64,000 nt of DNA from Siphonodentalium dalli (taxonomy: Eukaryota; Mollusca; Scaphopoda; Gadilida; Siphonodentaliidae). The notes beneath the pieces are model-generated. The model made no database searches. It was given only the letters and a program-made list of their open reading frames with translations, and was not told the origin of the DNA. The stretch lies in assembly GCA_032622095.1 (NCBI GenBank), contig CP136067.1, forward strand, positions 44,065,549 to 44,129,548, written 5' to 3'. The translations under genes and the position numbers were made by a program. The stretch's first letter is position 1; each line of letters starts with the position of its first letter. Shown here piece by piece: positions 22,107-33,858 of this stretch.

Positions 22107-23812
22107 ATGCACAAAGTTCTATATCGCTTAACGAGTCTATATACAAAAAGGAGGCAACGCCGTATTGGTCAGTTATGCATAGGATTACTTCACCGTGATT
22201 CCATACGTGTTAATGGCTGTAAGATAATTGATTTCAAATCGTTCGAACTCTTTGAAGTCACAGCCACAGTCTCTGGACGCACTACATGTTTCTTATGTAT
22301 ATACCGCCCGCGGCAATCTCACACGACTTCCCCGTCGAGTAAATTTTGGGCTGAAGTTTGTTTCAATGTGGTTCGGTTTCCGCCTGTTTTAAAGAAGCAA
22401 TTGTGATTCCTCTCTTGAAGAAATCGGGTCTCGATCCTGATACTCTAAATCACTACAGACCAGTCTCTAACCTGCAGTTTATATCAAAAGTCTTGGAGAA
22501 AATTGTTCTGTTTCAACTCAAAACGCACCTCAATAATAATAAACTATGGGATCCTTTCCAGTCTGCTTATCGCACAGTGCATAGCACTGAGACCGCGATG
22601 CTGAAAATAACATCTGATCTTCTTGTTGCGTCTGATGAAGGTCTCGTTTCTATTCTGTGTTTGTTAGACCTTAGCGCAGCGTTAGACACGATTGATCACC
22701 AAATTATGCTACATCGACGAGAAAGATCATTCGGCATTTCCGGTACTGTCCTACAGTGGTTCGTTTCTTACCTAACTGGTCGTCGACAGAGAATACAAAT
22801 TGGCAATCTGTTATCAAAGTATTACAATCTTGATTTTGGCGTGCCCCAGGGCTCTGTTCTAGGACCAATTCTATACCTGCTTTTCACCAAACATATCGGT
22901 GCTGTTATACGATCGCAAGGCATATGTGTACACATGTATGCAGACGACACACAGTTATACCTTTCCGACAGACCCGATCAAGACTCATACCTAGTGAATA
23001 GGATCGAGAGCTGTCTTTCCTCTGTGAAAACCTGGATGACCTCCAATAAACTGATGTTAAACAACGACAAAACTGAAGCCATGTGGGTTGCAAAACCATC
23101 CATTGTCAACCAATTGTGCATTACATCACTGCAAGCAGATCGTGACACTATTATCTTCTCTTCGTGTGTCAAAAATCTAGGAGTCCATCTCGATCAAACA
23201 CTGTCTATGGAGACACATATCGACCACCTCTGCAAGTCTATATTTTTGGAACTGCGACGCCTTGGCCAGGTCCGCAAATATCTCACTGTTGACGCAGCAA
23301 AAAAACTTGTTGCTTCGTTTGTTATGAGTCGTCTAGACTAATGTATCATACTATTATTCCGGCTCCCCGATTCGCAAATCAACAGACTTCAACCCTTGCA
23401 GGACACCGCCGCCAGAATTGTACTCCGAAGAAGGAAAAGCTGTAGCGTAACAACCATGCACGCCGACCTTCACTGGCTACCTATCAAAGATCGGATACAA
23501 TTCAAAATAGCAACATTTGGTTTCCGTCGGATGTTTGTCTCTGAATCCCTTCCCGAATATATTAACAGTCTGATATATCCATACACTCCCCGGCGAACAC
23601 TTCGTTCTGGTGAATCGTCCCTTCTCTACCCTCAAGGTGCAAATCTTTTGACCGTCGGCGACAGAGCTTTCTCTGTAGCCTGTCCCGACATTTGGAACTC
23701 TCTACCAAACGAAATGCGACAATCTTGCTTGCTAACCGATTTTCGATCTGCTTTAAACACTCACATATTCCGACGACGCTACCCCGACACAAAGAAAACT
23801 AACAAAATCTGA
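22107..23812 (+). pseudogene. L2/CR1-like LINE pol with deletion, frameshift and stop
   Basis: The first piece (about 22150-22340) is an endonuclease remnant: DSIRV, then IDFKSFELFEVT and CIYRPRQS. Most of the endonuclease and the RT N terminus are deleted, and the frame shifts by about 22360. From 22358 the RT continues: HYRPVSNLQFISKVLEK, LLDLSAALDTIDH (L replaces the usual F), GVPQGSVLGP and MYADDTQL. A TAA at 23339-23341 replaces the tyrosine expected in RLDYC. The same frame then runs on to 23812 with DTAARIVLRRR, LHWLPI and RAFSVACPDIWNSLP, the usual L2-type C terminus. The element is inactive, but its catalytic YADD is intact. Confidence 0.85.
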
Positions 23813-23877
23813 TTATATATAATTCCACATATTTATTGATTATTTCCATGTGCATTTCTTGTGTATTTATATAATGT

Positions 23878-23947
23878 GTAAAGCGCTTAGGGCCCCTTGC
23901 GGGGGATATATAGGCGCTATATAAATATTATTATTATTATTATTATT
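23878..23947 (+). other. L2/CR1 3' hairpin and (ATT)n tail
   Basis: AAGCGC pairs with GCGCTAT, and CCCC..GGGG forms an inner stem. ATT repeats follow up to the target duplication. This is the conserved 3' signature of L2/CR1 LINEs. Confidence 0.8.
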
Positions 23948-23953
23948 ATATAA

Positions 23954-25230
23954 CATTGGTGAAAATTGGCGAGTATGTATACAAATTCGTATAAAATTTA
24001 GTGCCCCCATATCTCTCATCCAAACGGCACCAATTTGGCGTATCTAAACCACACGATTAGTTTTCTCGTATCATGGAGAAGAATAGGTATCAATCTGATG
24101 GAAATTGGCGTTAAACATATTGTTCATCTTTTTCTTTTCTTTTTTTCGGTGTTCGTCTCACCCTCTATGCATCCTGACTCGAATGGCCCCACTTGTGACA
24201 GCTTCTGACATCCTTAAACCACACAATTAGACTCATGATATCATGGAGATGATTATTGATAAGTTTGGCGACTAAATCAATTTTTATCAAATTTAGTGCC
24301 CACCACCCCCATCTCTCACCAAAAACAGCACTATCATGGCGTCTTTAAATAAAACGATCAGACTCCTCGTATTACGGATAAGAATGCGTATCACTTTGGT
24401 GGAAATTGGCGCTAAAATTATTGCATATATGTTGGTGCCCATCGGCTTTTCAGTTCACCACTTTTGACAGATTGAAGCCACACCATTAGACTCCTCATAC
24501 CATGGGTGATATTGTATAAGTGTGGTGACAATCGGCGACTAAACCCATTCTTATCAAATTCAGTGCCCTTCCCACAATCTTTCATCCAAACGACAGCAAT
24601 TTGGACTCTTTAAATCGCACAATTAGAGTCCTTGTATCATGGAGAAGAATATATATCAATGTGGTGGAAATCGGCGCTAAAATTAGTTTGATCAATTTTG
24701 GTTCCCCTCTCTCCTTCCGTGCGCCCATGACGCGAATGGCGCCACTTTTGACATATTTAAACAACAACATTAGATTCCTCATATCATGGGAATGATTATA
24801 TATAAGTTCCGTGGCAATCGGCGACAACCCTCCCCTTTTCTGCCCCTGACAACGGCGTTACTTTAGACAATTCTAACCCGCACCATTATCTTTCTCGTAA
24901 AAAGTTAACCCTATAGACCCGTTTGGTGCCATCTAGATGGTCCCTCGGCGCTAAACTAAGTTTTGTAATTTTGGTGCCCCTCTCCCCTTCCGTCCATCCC
25001 TGACTCGAACGGCGCCACTTTTGACATATTTAAACCACACCATCAGATTACTTATTTCATGGGGATGATTATATATAAGTTTCGTGACAATCGGCGACAA
25101 ACAATTTTTTGCCCTCCCACTTCCCAGCACCTGACAATAGCGGCGTCACTTTAGAAAGTCCTAACCCGCACCATTATCTTTCTCGTAAAAATTTATCCCT
25201 AATAGACCCCTTTGGTGCCATCTAGATGGT
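23954..25230. repeat. Y array: alternating ~130 bp monomers, left arm
   Basis: Two related monomer types of about 130 bp alternate to give a repeat of about 260 bp. Each carries GTGCCC, then a GAATGGCGCCA- or AACGGCACCAA-like block, then TTTAAACCACACNATTAGACTC, then ATCATGG and a GGCAATCGGCGAC/GCTAAA end. The same array occurs in reverse complement at about 32500-33687 and 36541-37190. Frames of 64-81 codons in it are not conserved. Confidence 0.8.
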
Positions 25231-25299
25231 CCCCTGTGAATTTCTATAGAACACAGACAGACAGACGTTCGCAAATATAGATATAGAAGATATGCCATA

Positions 25300-26140
25300 T
25301 TATATTTTACCATTTGAAAGAGGAAGCGATATTTTAATAGAACAGTGCATAATGAAGATAACGATACTATTTGAATTTATCATATAAGTGTCATTAATCA
25401 AGAAATGTGTCAACATAATCACATTTCTAGGGATAGGCAGAGTGCCAAAGTTTTTATTAACATTCATTTTCATAATATATAGTCGCATGATCTAGTCACA
25501 TAATCACATTTGAGTATTCTACAGACTACATGGTACAACACATTTAAGATTATTTAATATTTTGCTATGTGATATATTGCTTGAACCAAATTGTTTATCA
25601 AAACATGTGGAAATACAACTGTTCATCCCAGTTCATCCCAGTTTGAAGAATAATGCTAATGCCAATCATAACCATGATATACCCGCATGAGTCTTCTTGG
25701 GGCATCTCAGAAACCAGAACTGCGGAAACATGTTATAGCGCGTAATGGCAGACTGGTAGCCACTGCCTGAAGTAATAGGCTTCGTAATAATTGGGAATAA
25801 CATATGGATGGATAGCCCAATCTCACTGTGATTAACATTACAAGCTGATCCACATTAACTTGGAAAACAATTTGAAATTGTTCAAGCTGGCCCGGCTGGC
25901 CTTCAATTTATATGTTTTAAGATTTTATGTTTTACGTTGTCAAAAGTCTATTTTATTCCATTATTTATTATTTCTTTATTTCCATGTCACATATGGTCAA
26001 GTGTGCTTTCATTTTATTGCTTATTTTCAGCTGAGTTCTGCATAGTTCTGCATAGTTCTGCATAGCGCAGATTCTTGTTCTATCAAGTTGAATTTGGGTT
26101 ATTGTTGGCCATTGTGCAACTTATCCAACTTCTGATAACC
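25300..26140. repeat. W segment of the inverted duplication, left copy
   Basis: It matches 35640-36290 in reverse complement, apart from the E MITE inserted in the right copy. It lies between the Hel-2 5' end and the Helitron-Z array in both arms. It holds short direct repeats (CATAGTTCTG at 26040-26064 and CAGTTCATCC near 25628). It is non-coding. Confidence 0.7.
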
Positions 26141-26153
26141 TCTATATATAGTA

Positions 26154-28145
26154 CTAGCTGGTGGACCCGACTTCGTCCGGGCTGTTTCCCCTCCGCTTTT
26201 CGTCGAATTGCGCGATTTGACCTTGAATTGACCATTTTGAAGGTCAAGGTCAGTTCGGGGTAACGATTTGACCCGTCCAAAACACTCCCCGGACAAAAGA
26301 ACCCTTCGACATCCGTCCTGTTTTACCCGATTTGACATTGAATTGACCATTTTGAAGGTCAAAGTCAGGACGGGGTCACGATTCGACCGTCCAAAACACT
26401 CCTCGGACAAAAGTAACCCTAGGTATCAAATTTCGTCGAAATCCCGTAAAAATTCGCGATTTGACCTTGAATTGACAATTTTGAAGGTCAAGGTCAGGTC
26501 GGGGTAACGATTGGACCCGTCCAAAACACTCCCCGGACAAAAGTATCCCTAGGTATCAAATTTCGTCGAAATCTGTCCGTTTTACCCGATTTGACCTTGA
26601 ATTGACCTTTTTGAAGGTTAAGGTAAGGTAGGGGTAACGATTTGACCCGTCAAAAAGACTCCCCGGACAAAAGTACCTCTAGGTATCAAATTTCGTCGAA
26701 ATCCGTCCGTTTTACCCGATTTTACCTTGAATTGACCTTTTTGAAGGTAAAGGTCAGGTCGGGGTCACGATTTGACCCGTCCAAAACACTCTCCGGACAA
26801 AATTATCCGTAGGTATCAAATTTCGTCAAAATCCGTCTGGCAGTTTTCCCGGCCATAGCTAACACACAGACAGACAGAGAGACAAAAGTCCCAAAATATA
26901 TATTAGACTAGCAGGTGACCCGACTTCGTCCGGGCTTGGACCTTGAATTGACCATTTTGAAGGTCAAGGTCAGGTCGGAGTCACTATTTGACCCGTCCAA
27001 AACACTCACCGGATAAAATAACCCGTAGGTATCAAATTTCGTAGAAATCCGTCCAGCAGTTTTCCCGGCCATAGCTAACAGACAAACAAACAGACAGAAG
27101 TCCCAAAATATATATTAGATCATTTGTGGGTATCCGTTTCAAGGTGAAGGTCACCTCGGGCGGAAAAACTGACCCGATGAATATCTCCCCCATTCCCAGG
27201 AACACTAAGTACGAACACAGAATCACACAACTCGCTCATGTCTGTACACAGACACAACACGCTCATGTCTGGACACATACACACTCTTTATCAACGACAC
27301 TGCGGATACGAACGCTCTTTAACTATCACGCGATTAGCCCATGAAATACCCATCGCGGTGGCGGGGGATTGGAGAATGAGTGCTCTGACGTTCTCAGAAG
27401 CGGTGCGATGACATTCTATCTGGGATTTTACCCTTAGATAGGATTCCATAAGCTTGGGCTCAATCCGTTGGACAGTTTTCCCGGCCATAGCTAACAGACA
27501 AACAAACAGAAGAGAAGTCCCAAAATATATAGTAGACTAGAAGGTGACCCGACTTCGTCCGGGCTTTGACCTTGAATTGTCCATTTTGAAGGTCAAGGTC
27601 AAGTGATGGTCACGATTTGATCAGTCCAAAACTCTGCCCGGACAAAAGTACCCGACAAACGTGCCCGTCGAGATCCATCCGGTTTTACCCGATTTGACCT
27701 TGAATTGATCATTTTGAAGGTCAATGTCAGGTCGGGGTCACGACTCGACCCGTCGAAAACACTCAGTTGACAAAAGTACCCCCATGTATAAAATTTCGTC
27801 GAAATCCCATCAAAATTGGCGATTTGACCTTGAATTGACCCGATTTCAAGGTCAAGGTCACGTCGCACGGGCAAACGAATATGCTTATGAGACTCCCCAT
27901 ACGAATGTAGCCCCACATACCAAGTTTCATCGAAATCCCGTGATATTCGAGCGTTTGACCTTGAATGACCCGATTTCAAGGTCAAGGTCACGTCGCACGG
28001 GCAAATTAATAGGCCTATGCCAGTTCCCGGCCGAAAATACACCCACATACCAAGTTTCATCGAAATCGGTTCGGCCGTTTTCGAGTCCATCTCGAACACA
28101 CAGACAGACAGACATACAGACAGATCTTCCAAAATATATAATAGA
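26154..28145 (-). mobile_element. Three Helitron-like Z units in head-to-tail tandem, left arm
   Basis: On the minus strand, units run 28145-27537, 27536-26908 and 26907-26154. Each starts TCTATTATATATTTTGG or close to it, runs into a CTGT microsatellite, then copies of a ~120 bp subrepeat (TTGACCTTGAATTGACC... GGTCAAGGTCA). Each ends CCCGGACGAAGTCGGGT, a few bases, CTAG. The CTAG of one unit directly abuts the TC of the next. An extra internal start is at about 27116. No Rep/helicase is present. Confidence 0.65.
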
Positions 28146-28320
28146 TAGAATTGCTATTAACTATATATGACCTGTTTCTGTTCAAAACACATCAAAATAA
28201 GACTCAATAGCAGAAGTGGAAAACAAATTTGGCACATGGAAAAACTGCTTTTCGGACCCGAGAGACACCCACCCACCCCATCACACGGGCCTGGAATTTT
28301 GTTCCGACCCCCCCCCCCCC
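28146..28320. repeat. V segment and C-run, left arm
   Basis: It matches 33688-33858 in reverse complement and ends in a C-run next to CCGACC (28308-28321). After it the two arms diverge. Confidence 0.7.
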
Positions 28321-28321
28321 T

Positions 28322-28610
28322 GCGTTACATGGCTTTTGTTTAGATCCGGATATGGTAAACATAAAGAGCGTTATTTGTTACTATTTTCCTGATATGGAAA
28401 TAATAAAGAGCGTTGATATCATTATTGTGTGATTAACCAATAGAATTGCGCTGTGTTATGTAAACAGAAGCACAACCTCTGTGACACGAGCATGCTCTTG
28501 TTTACGTACACCGTCGTATATGTCTTGACGACAATATACTATTTACGCGCTGATTATGTTTGGCATATCAACGAAACTATATACATTTTAATATTCCTTA
28601 TGTTGATGGC
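28322..28610. repeat. Family J repeat, copy 1
   Basis: It matches about 48845-49065 in reverse complement. It carries the motif AATAAAGAGCGTT, or a close form, twice and a TTTACGTACACC stretch. Its last part (ACTATTTACGCG...) also resembles 57115-57210. Confidence 0.65.
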
Positions 28611-28934
28611 GATTTGAACAAATATGAATATTTATTCCACACACATTGACGTGAGGCACATGTATTCAACGGAATCCCAGCCATTGAATACATAGTAGTG
28701 TATAACTCTAGTGGAATACAAGCCGGAACTATTCTTGTTGACGTTGTCGCCAAGAAAGATGACGTACATTACGTCGATCATCCGCTTCCGGTGATTCCCC
28801 CCAAAATTACTGGCTATTTGTCAGACTTAAATGACAATAAAGGTGGCTATAGTAACAATGGAGGTGACATTCATAGTTTGAACTTATCTGACCGAACGGT
28901 GTAGAATAAATACAGAACACAACTTGCATCATAA

Positions 28935-29051
28935 TCTCGAATCTTTTATCGAACTCGTTGCGGATGGTGCAAAGTTATATTTCGCTCGAGCTGCGCTCTC
29001 GCGAAATATATCCTTGCGCCATCCGCAACTCATTCGATAAAAGATTCTCGA
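28935..29051. repeat. Large foldback hairpin
   Basis: Arms of about 50 bp (TCTCGAATCTTTTATCGAAC and its imperfect reverse complement) meet in a CTCGAGCTGCGCTC centre. It is non-coding. Confidence 0.75.
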
Positions 29052-29766
29052 TTAAGATGCGCGTTGTGTTCTGTCTATTTCTGCAACGAATGCCGCCCGT
29101 GCTTTTAAGCTTGTACGTTATTTGTCAACGTTTCACTCGCTATAGGCCGTATATATGCTTCTGACTTGGTGGTCTATCACCAAATAGTTACAACCAAAAT
29201 GTATTTTAAATAATACAACCAAACAGATTAAACACAATCCATATCACAACATCATTTAACTATTGAACGCTGCATGAAAACAGAAACCATTGACATGCAA
29301 TACGCATTAGGCTAATAGATTGCGTGCCAGACAGGCATGTCACCGTAGTATAGGGCCATCAATGTGGCAAGTTTTCAATGGCCACTTTGGTAGGTTCCCA
29401 GGTCGTGATTGTTTGGCATTGTTGTGTCGGACGATAACATGGGAAGTTTTTAAAACTAAATTATTGTTGATCGACGCAAAATTGTTAAAATGATAATGAG
29501 TTGAAGCGACAACCAAGTGTGAATCGTCGTGAACATTTTAGGTCAAGTTTCAAAAAGTTCCGGAATTATGTGAAAATAGAAAATGGATATCCCATCTGTT
29601 CTTGTTTTTATCATAATTGTACACATTCCCTGGTCATTATGTATGTCACACAGATACCAACGACGCAAAAATACAACCACAGGCCTATATTATCTGACCA
29701 AAGATGGAGAACAAAAATACACAGAGACTCGAAGTAGTCTCTCCTATTTTCTCAACCCTTGGACAC
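29052..29766. other. Unassigned DNA
   Basis: Nothing recognisable. Open frames of 78-94 codons at 29501-30209 overlap the family C element and are not convincing. Confidence 0.4.
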
Positions 29767-29770
29767 TTAA

Positions 29771-30720
29771 TAGGTACTCAATCCGAATTAACGCTCCTAA
29801 ATTACTATTTCTTTGGCTTCGGTGGTAAACAATATATTATTCGAGTCGAGGAACCCACCCATCAAAGCTCAGAGTGAACAGATATCGATTTTGAAGTTTA
29901 TTATTACTCGAGATGTTCAATTAAATGTGGACCAGAAACACGTGGTCAAACGGGTGGTCGCGTACAAAATTACCGATGAAGATGGATAACTCTAAAAATC
30001 AAGTGGTAATACGGCCAAATTTCGTGATACTTAAAGGTACTCAACCCGATAAAACTCCTCTCAATTACTATTTCAATGGCTTCGGGGGTCAAAAATATTT
30101 GATTCGAGTCGAGGAAGTCACCCATCAAAGCTCAGATTTGTTAGATATCGATTTTAGAAATCTATTATTTTTCATTATCGGGAATTGTTTCTGGCCCAGA
30201 AGACAGTAAAAAATTCGTTGTTATTACCCACTTGATCATAGAGTTATCAATCCTTGTCTGTTTGAATATAATTTTGGCGTAAAATCTCGAGCATGTTACC
30301 AAATTGACGGCAGTTATTGGTACTCATCTCGAGAACATAAGAATTTTCAAAAATCAATATCTAATAACTCTGAGCTTTGTTTGATGGGTTCCTCGACTCG
30401 AATCAAATATTTTTTACCCCCAAAGCCAAAGAAATAGTAATATAGGACCCTCTGATCGGATTGTTGTTGTTGGAATCTGTTGAGATGGGGACCCTCTTTA
30501 CGGGTTGAGTACCTTTAAGTGATAATACGGCCATATTATGTTGAACAAAATGTTCATAAATAACAAGTTTTGGGAAATTTGATACCATAGTTGACAGTGG
30601 TTAGCATTATTTTGTTGCAATAAATCGATTCTGATAACTAAAGAGTATTTTGAAGAAATGTTGTTGTTGTTGTTGTTGTATCTTGATGATATGGGGACCG
30701 TCTGATCGGATTGAGTATCT
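29771..30720. mobile_element. Family C element with a second C element nested in it
   Basis: The outer copy has ends AGGTACTCAATCCGAATTA and GATCGGATTGAGTATCT, followed by TTAA. Its middle is interrupted by an inner C copy at 30035-30514, flanked by TTAA (30031-30034, 30515-30518). The outer sequence around the break (GTGATAATACGGCCATATT) resumes directly after it. A TTG microsatellite lies near the outer right end. Confidence 0.75.
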
Positions 30721-31109
30721 TTAAATTTTATAACCGGATATTAGTGCCTCTGTGACCGACATGAGACGACCGGAATTTTGATATTTAGAAATGAAAAATG
30801 CGAGGGTGCAACGAAATAGAAAAATAAGCGTCTTTTGAGAATTGACACACGGACAAGTCGGGATTATCGCCAATTATACGGCGTATAATAATGCAACGTA
30901 CGCACATTTTGCTTAATCATTTTGACATTTCTAAATTACGGTGATATATTTGTGGCTACTGTATGCTTGATTTGGAATAAGTGGACATGGGGGGGATTGT
31001 GATTAAGAACTTCAACGAAACAACATTTTGACACAAATGTAGCTATCCCGAATAGAGAGGCAACACAATAAACTATTTTGGTGGCTTTCTTGTTCTGTGA
31101 AATAATTAA

Positions 31110-32383
31110 AAATGCATAATCCGAACTAACGTCCCAAATTACAATTTGGCGTCGGTGGGGGGGGGGGGGGGGGGGGGGTGTAAAAATACTTGATTCGAGT
31201 CAAGGAACACACCCATCAAAGCTCAGAATGATCAGATATCGATTTTTGAAATTTGTGACTTCTCGAGAAATGAAAATTTTCCCGCCTGACAAATTTCGGA
31301 TGAAGATGCATAACTCTAAAACCAAGTGGCTTTGTGTGTGTATATTTGACAATCCGGCCATATTTCGTTGAACAAAATGTTGATAAATAACACGTTTCGG
31401 GATATTTTATACTATAGTTGACTGTGGTTAGCATTTTTTTGGGGCAATTAATCGATTATGATAACTGAAGTGGCATTTAAAAAAAAAATTGCTATTGTTG
31501 TTGTTGTTGTTGTTGTTGTCGTCGTTGTGGGAATCTGATGATATGGGCACTATCGAATCTGATTGAGTACCTTTAATGATTTCAGCTGTTCTTGACATAA
31601 CGAGTACAAAAAATAACATACTATTAAATGTATTGAATTTTTTTCTCTTACATAGCTGCTTATCTATATATCTATATTTGCGAATGTCTGTCTGTCTGTG
31701 TTCTATAGAAATTCACAGGGGACCATCTAGATGACATCAAAGGGGTCTACTAGGGGTAACTTTTTACGAGAAAGATAATGGTGAGGGTTAGGATTTTCTA
31801 ATGTGACGCCGTTGTTGTCAGGGGCAGAAAAGGGGAGGGGCAGATATTTTTTCGCCGATTGCCACGAAACTTATATATAATCATCCCCATGATATAAGGA
31901 ATATGATGGTGTGGTTTAAATATGTCAAGAGTGGCGCCGTTCGAGTCAGGGATGCACGGAAGGGGAGAGGGGCACCGAAATGGATACACTAATGGGGTAA
32001 AAATTCTTGATTCGAGTCGAGGAACACACCCATCAAAGCTCAGAATGATCAGATATCGATTTTTGAAATTTGTGACTTCTCGAGAAATGAAAATTTTCCC
32101 GCCTGGCAAATTTCGGATGAAGATGCATAACTCTAAAATCAAGTGGCTTTGTGTGTGTATATTTGACAATCCAGCCATATTTCGTTGAACATAATGTTGA
32201 TAAATAACACGTTTCGGGATATTTTATACTATAGTTGACTGTGGTTAGCATTTTTTTGGGGCAATTAATCGATTATGATAACTGAAGTGGCATTTAAAAA
32301 AAAAATTGCTATTGTTGTTGTTGTTGTTGTTGTCGTTGTGGGAATCTGATGATATGGGCACTATCGAATCTGATTGAGTACCT
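31110..32383. repeat. Two family C elements in an 817 bp tandem duplication
   Basis: From about 31182 to 32810 a unit of about 817 bp is present twice. Each unit holds the right part of a C element (ending GATTGAGTACCT then TTAA at 31573-31576 and 32384-32387), a Hel-2 start (TCTATATATCTATATTTGCG at 31663 and 32476) and the first Y monomers. A G-run of about 25 bases lies in the first C copy near 31155-31179. Confidence 0.75.
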
Positions 32384-32475
32384 TTAATGATTTCAGCTGT
32401 TCTTGACATAACGAGTAAAAAAAATAACATACTATTAAATGTATTGAATTTTTTTCTCTTACATATATCTGCTTA

Positions 32476-33687
32476 TCTATATATCTATATTTGCGAATGT
32501 CTGTCTGTCTGTGTTCTATAGAAATTCACAGGGGACCATCTAGATGACATCAAATGGGTCTACTAGGGGTAACTTTTTACGAGAAAGATAATGGTGAGGG
32601 TTAGGATTTTCTAATGTGACGCCGTTGTTGTCAGGGGCAGAAAAGGGGAGGGGCAGATATTATTTTTTTTCGCCGATTGCCACGAAACTTATATATAATC
32701 ATCCCCATGATATAAGGAATATGATGGTGTGGTTTAAATATGTCAAGAGCGGCGCCGTTCGAGTCAGGGATGCACGGAAGGGGAGAGGGGCACCGAAATG
32801 GATACACTAAGTTTAGCGCCGAGGGACCATCTAGATGGCACCGAACGGTCTACTATGGGTAACTTTTTACGAGAAAGATAATTATGGTGCGGGTTAGAAT
32901 TTTCTAAAGTGACGCCGTTGTCAGGGGCAAAAAATGGGGAGGGGTAGAAACAATGTTTGCCGCCGATTGCCACGAAACTTTTATATAATCATTCCCATGA
33001 TATGAGGAACATAATGGTGTTGTTTAAATGTGTCAAACGTGGCGCCATTCGCGTCAGGGATACACGGAAGGGGAGAGGGGCACCACAATTGATAAAACTA
33101 ATTTTAGCGCCGATTTCCACCAAATTGATATATATTCTTCTCCATGATACAATGAATCTAATTGTGCGATTTAAAGACTCCAAATTGCTGTCGTTTTGGA
33201 TGAAAGATTGTGGGAGGGGCACTGAATTTGATAAGGATGGGTTTAGTCGCCGATTGCCACCACACTTATACAATATCATCCCCATGGTATGAGGAGTCTA
33301 ATGGTGTGGCTTAAATATGTCAAATATGTCGAATCAGGGTTGAACTGAAAGGCAGAGGGGCACCAAAATTTCCACCAAAGTGATACGCATTCTTATCGAT
33401 AATACGAGTAGTCTGGCCGTGTGATTTAAAGACGCCATGTTGGTGCTGGTTGTGTGAGAGATGGGGGTTAGTGGGCACTAAATTTGATCAAATTGGTTTA
33501 CCAAACTTATCAATAATCATCTCCATGATATCAGGAGTCTAATTGTGTGGTTTAAGAACGTCACAAGCTGTCACAAGTGGGGCAAATCGAGTCAGGATGC
33601 ATAGAGGGTGAGAAGAACACAAAAAAGATGAACAATATGTTTAGCTCTGATTTCCACCAGATTGATATATATTCTCCGTGATACCAG
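32476..33687. repeat. Hel-2 5' end and Y array, right arm (inner part)
   Basis: In reverse complement it is collinear with left-arm 24060-25287. It begins with the Helitron-like TC start and ends at a G-run (33688-33696) next to GGTCGG. The ~130 bp alternating monomers are the same as in the left arm. Confidence 0.7.
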
Positions 33688-33858
33688 GGGGGGGGTCGGA
33701 AAAAAATTCCAGGCACGTATGATGGGGTGGGTATGTGTCTCTCGGGTCCAAAAAGCAGTTTTTTCCATATGCCAAATTTTTCTCCCATTCCTGCTATTGA
33801 GTCTTATTTTGATGTGTTTTGAACAGAAACAGGTCATATATAGTTACTAGTAATGCTA

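Larger units (their letters stand above)
21447..23947 (+). mobile_element. L2/CR1-like LINE insertion, 2.5 kb, defective
   Basis: ATATAA flanks it at 21441-21446 and 23948-23953; the opposite arm has an uninterrupted site near 36990. It ends in an (ATT)n tail behind the conserved hairpin AAAGCGCTTAGGGCCCC...GGCGCTATATAAATATT, typical of L2/CR1 elements. The coding part is damaged (separate entry). Confidence 0.75.
14030..25287 (-). mobile_element. Helitron-like element Hel-2, left copy, with nested insertions
   Basis: Read on the minus strand it starts at 25287 with TCTATATCTATATTTGCGAA and ends near 14030 with a GC hairpin (CCCGGC..GTTGCCC type) just before a decayed CTAG. The right-arm and 62.5 kb copies keep the CTAG-T end. 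TC start, 3' hairpin and CTRR end are the Helitron signature. No Rep/helicase is present, so it is non-autonomous. Its own sequence is broken by a family C MITE (14074-14542), a LINE cluster (14885-20921) and an L2-like LINE (21447-23947). The Y tandem array fills its 5' half. Confidence 0.6.

Noticed and set aside
24601-24827. Overlapping sense/antisense frames in the Y array
   Set aside because: They are open on both strands because of the monomer composition and not conserved between monomers.
26099-28132. Frames of 103-177 codons with SVCLSV-like runs in the Z units
   Set aside because: They arise from CTGT microsatellites and a ~120 bp non-coding subrepeat that keeps phase with the codons by chance; the sequences are not maintained in the mirrored arm.
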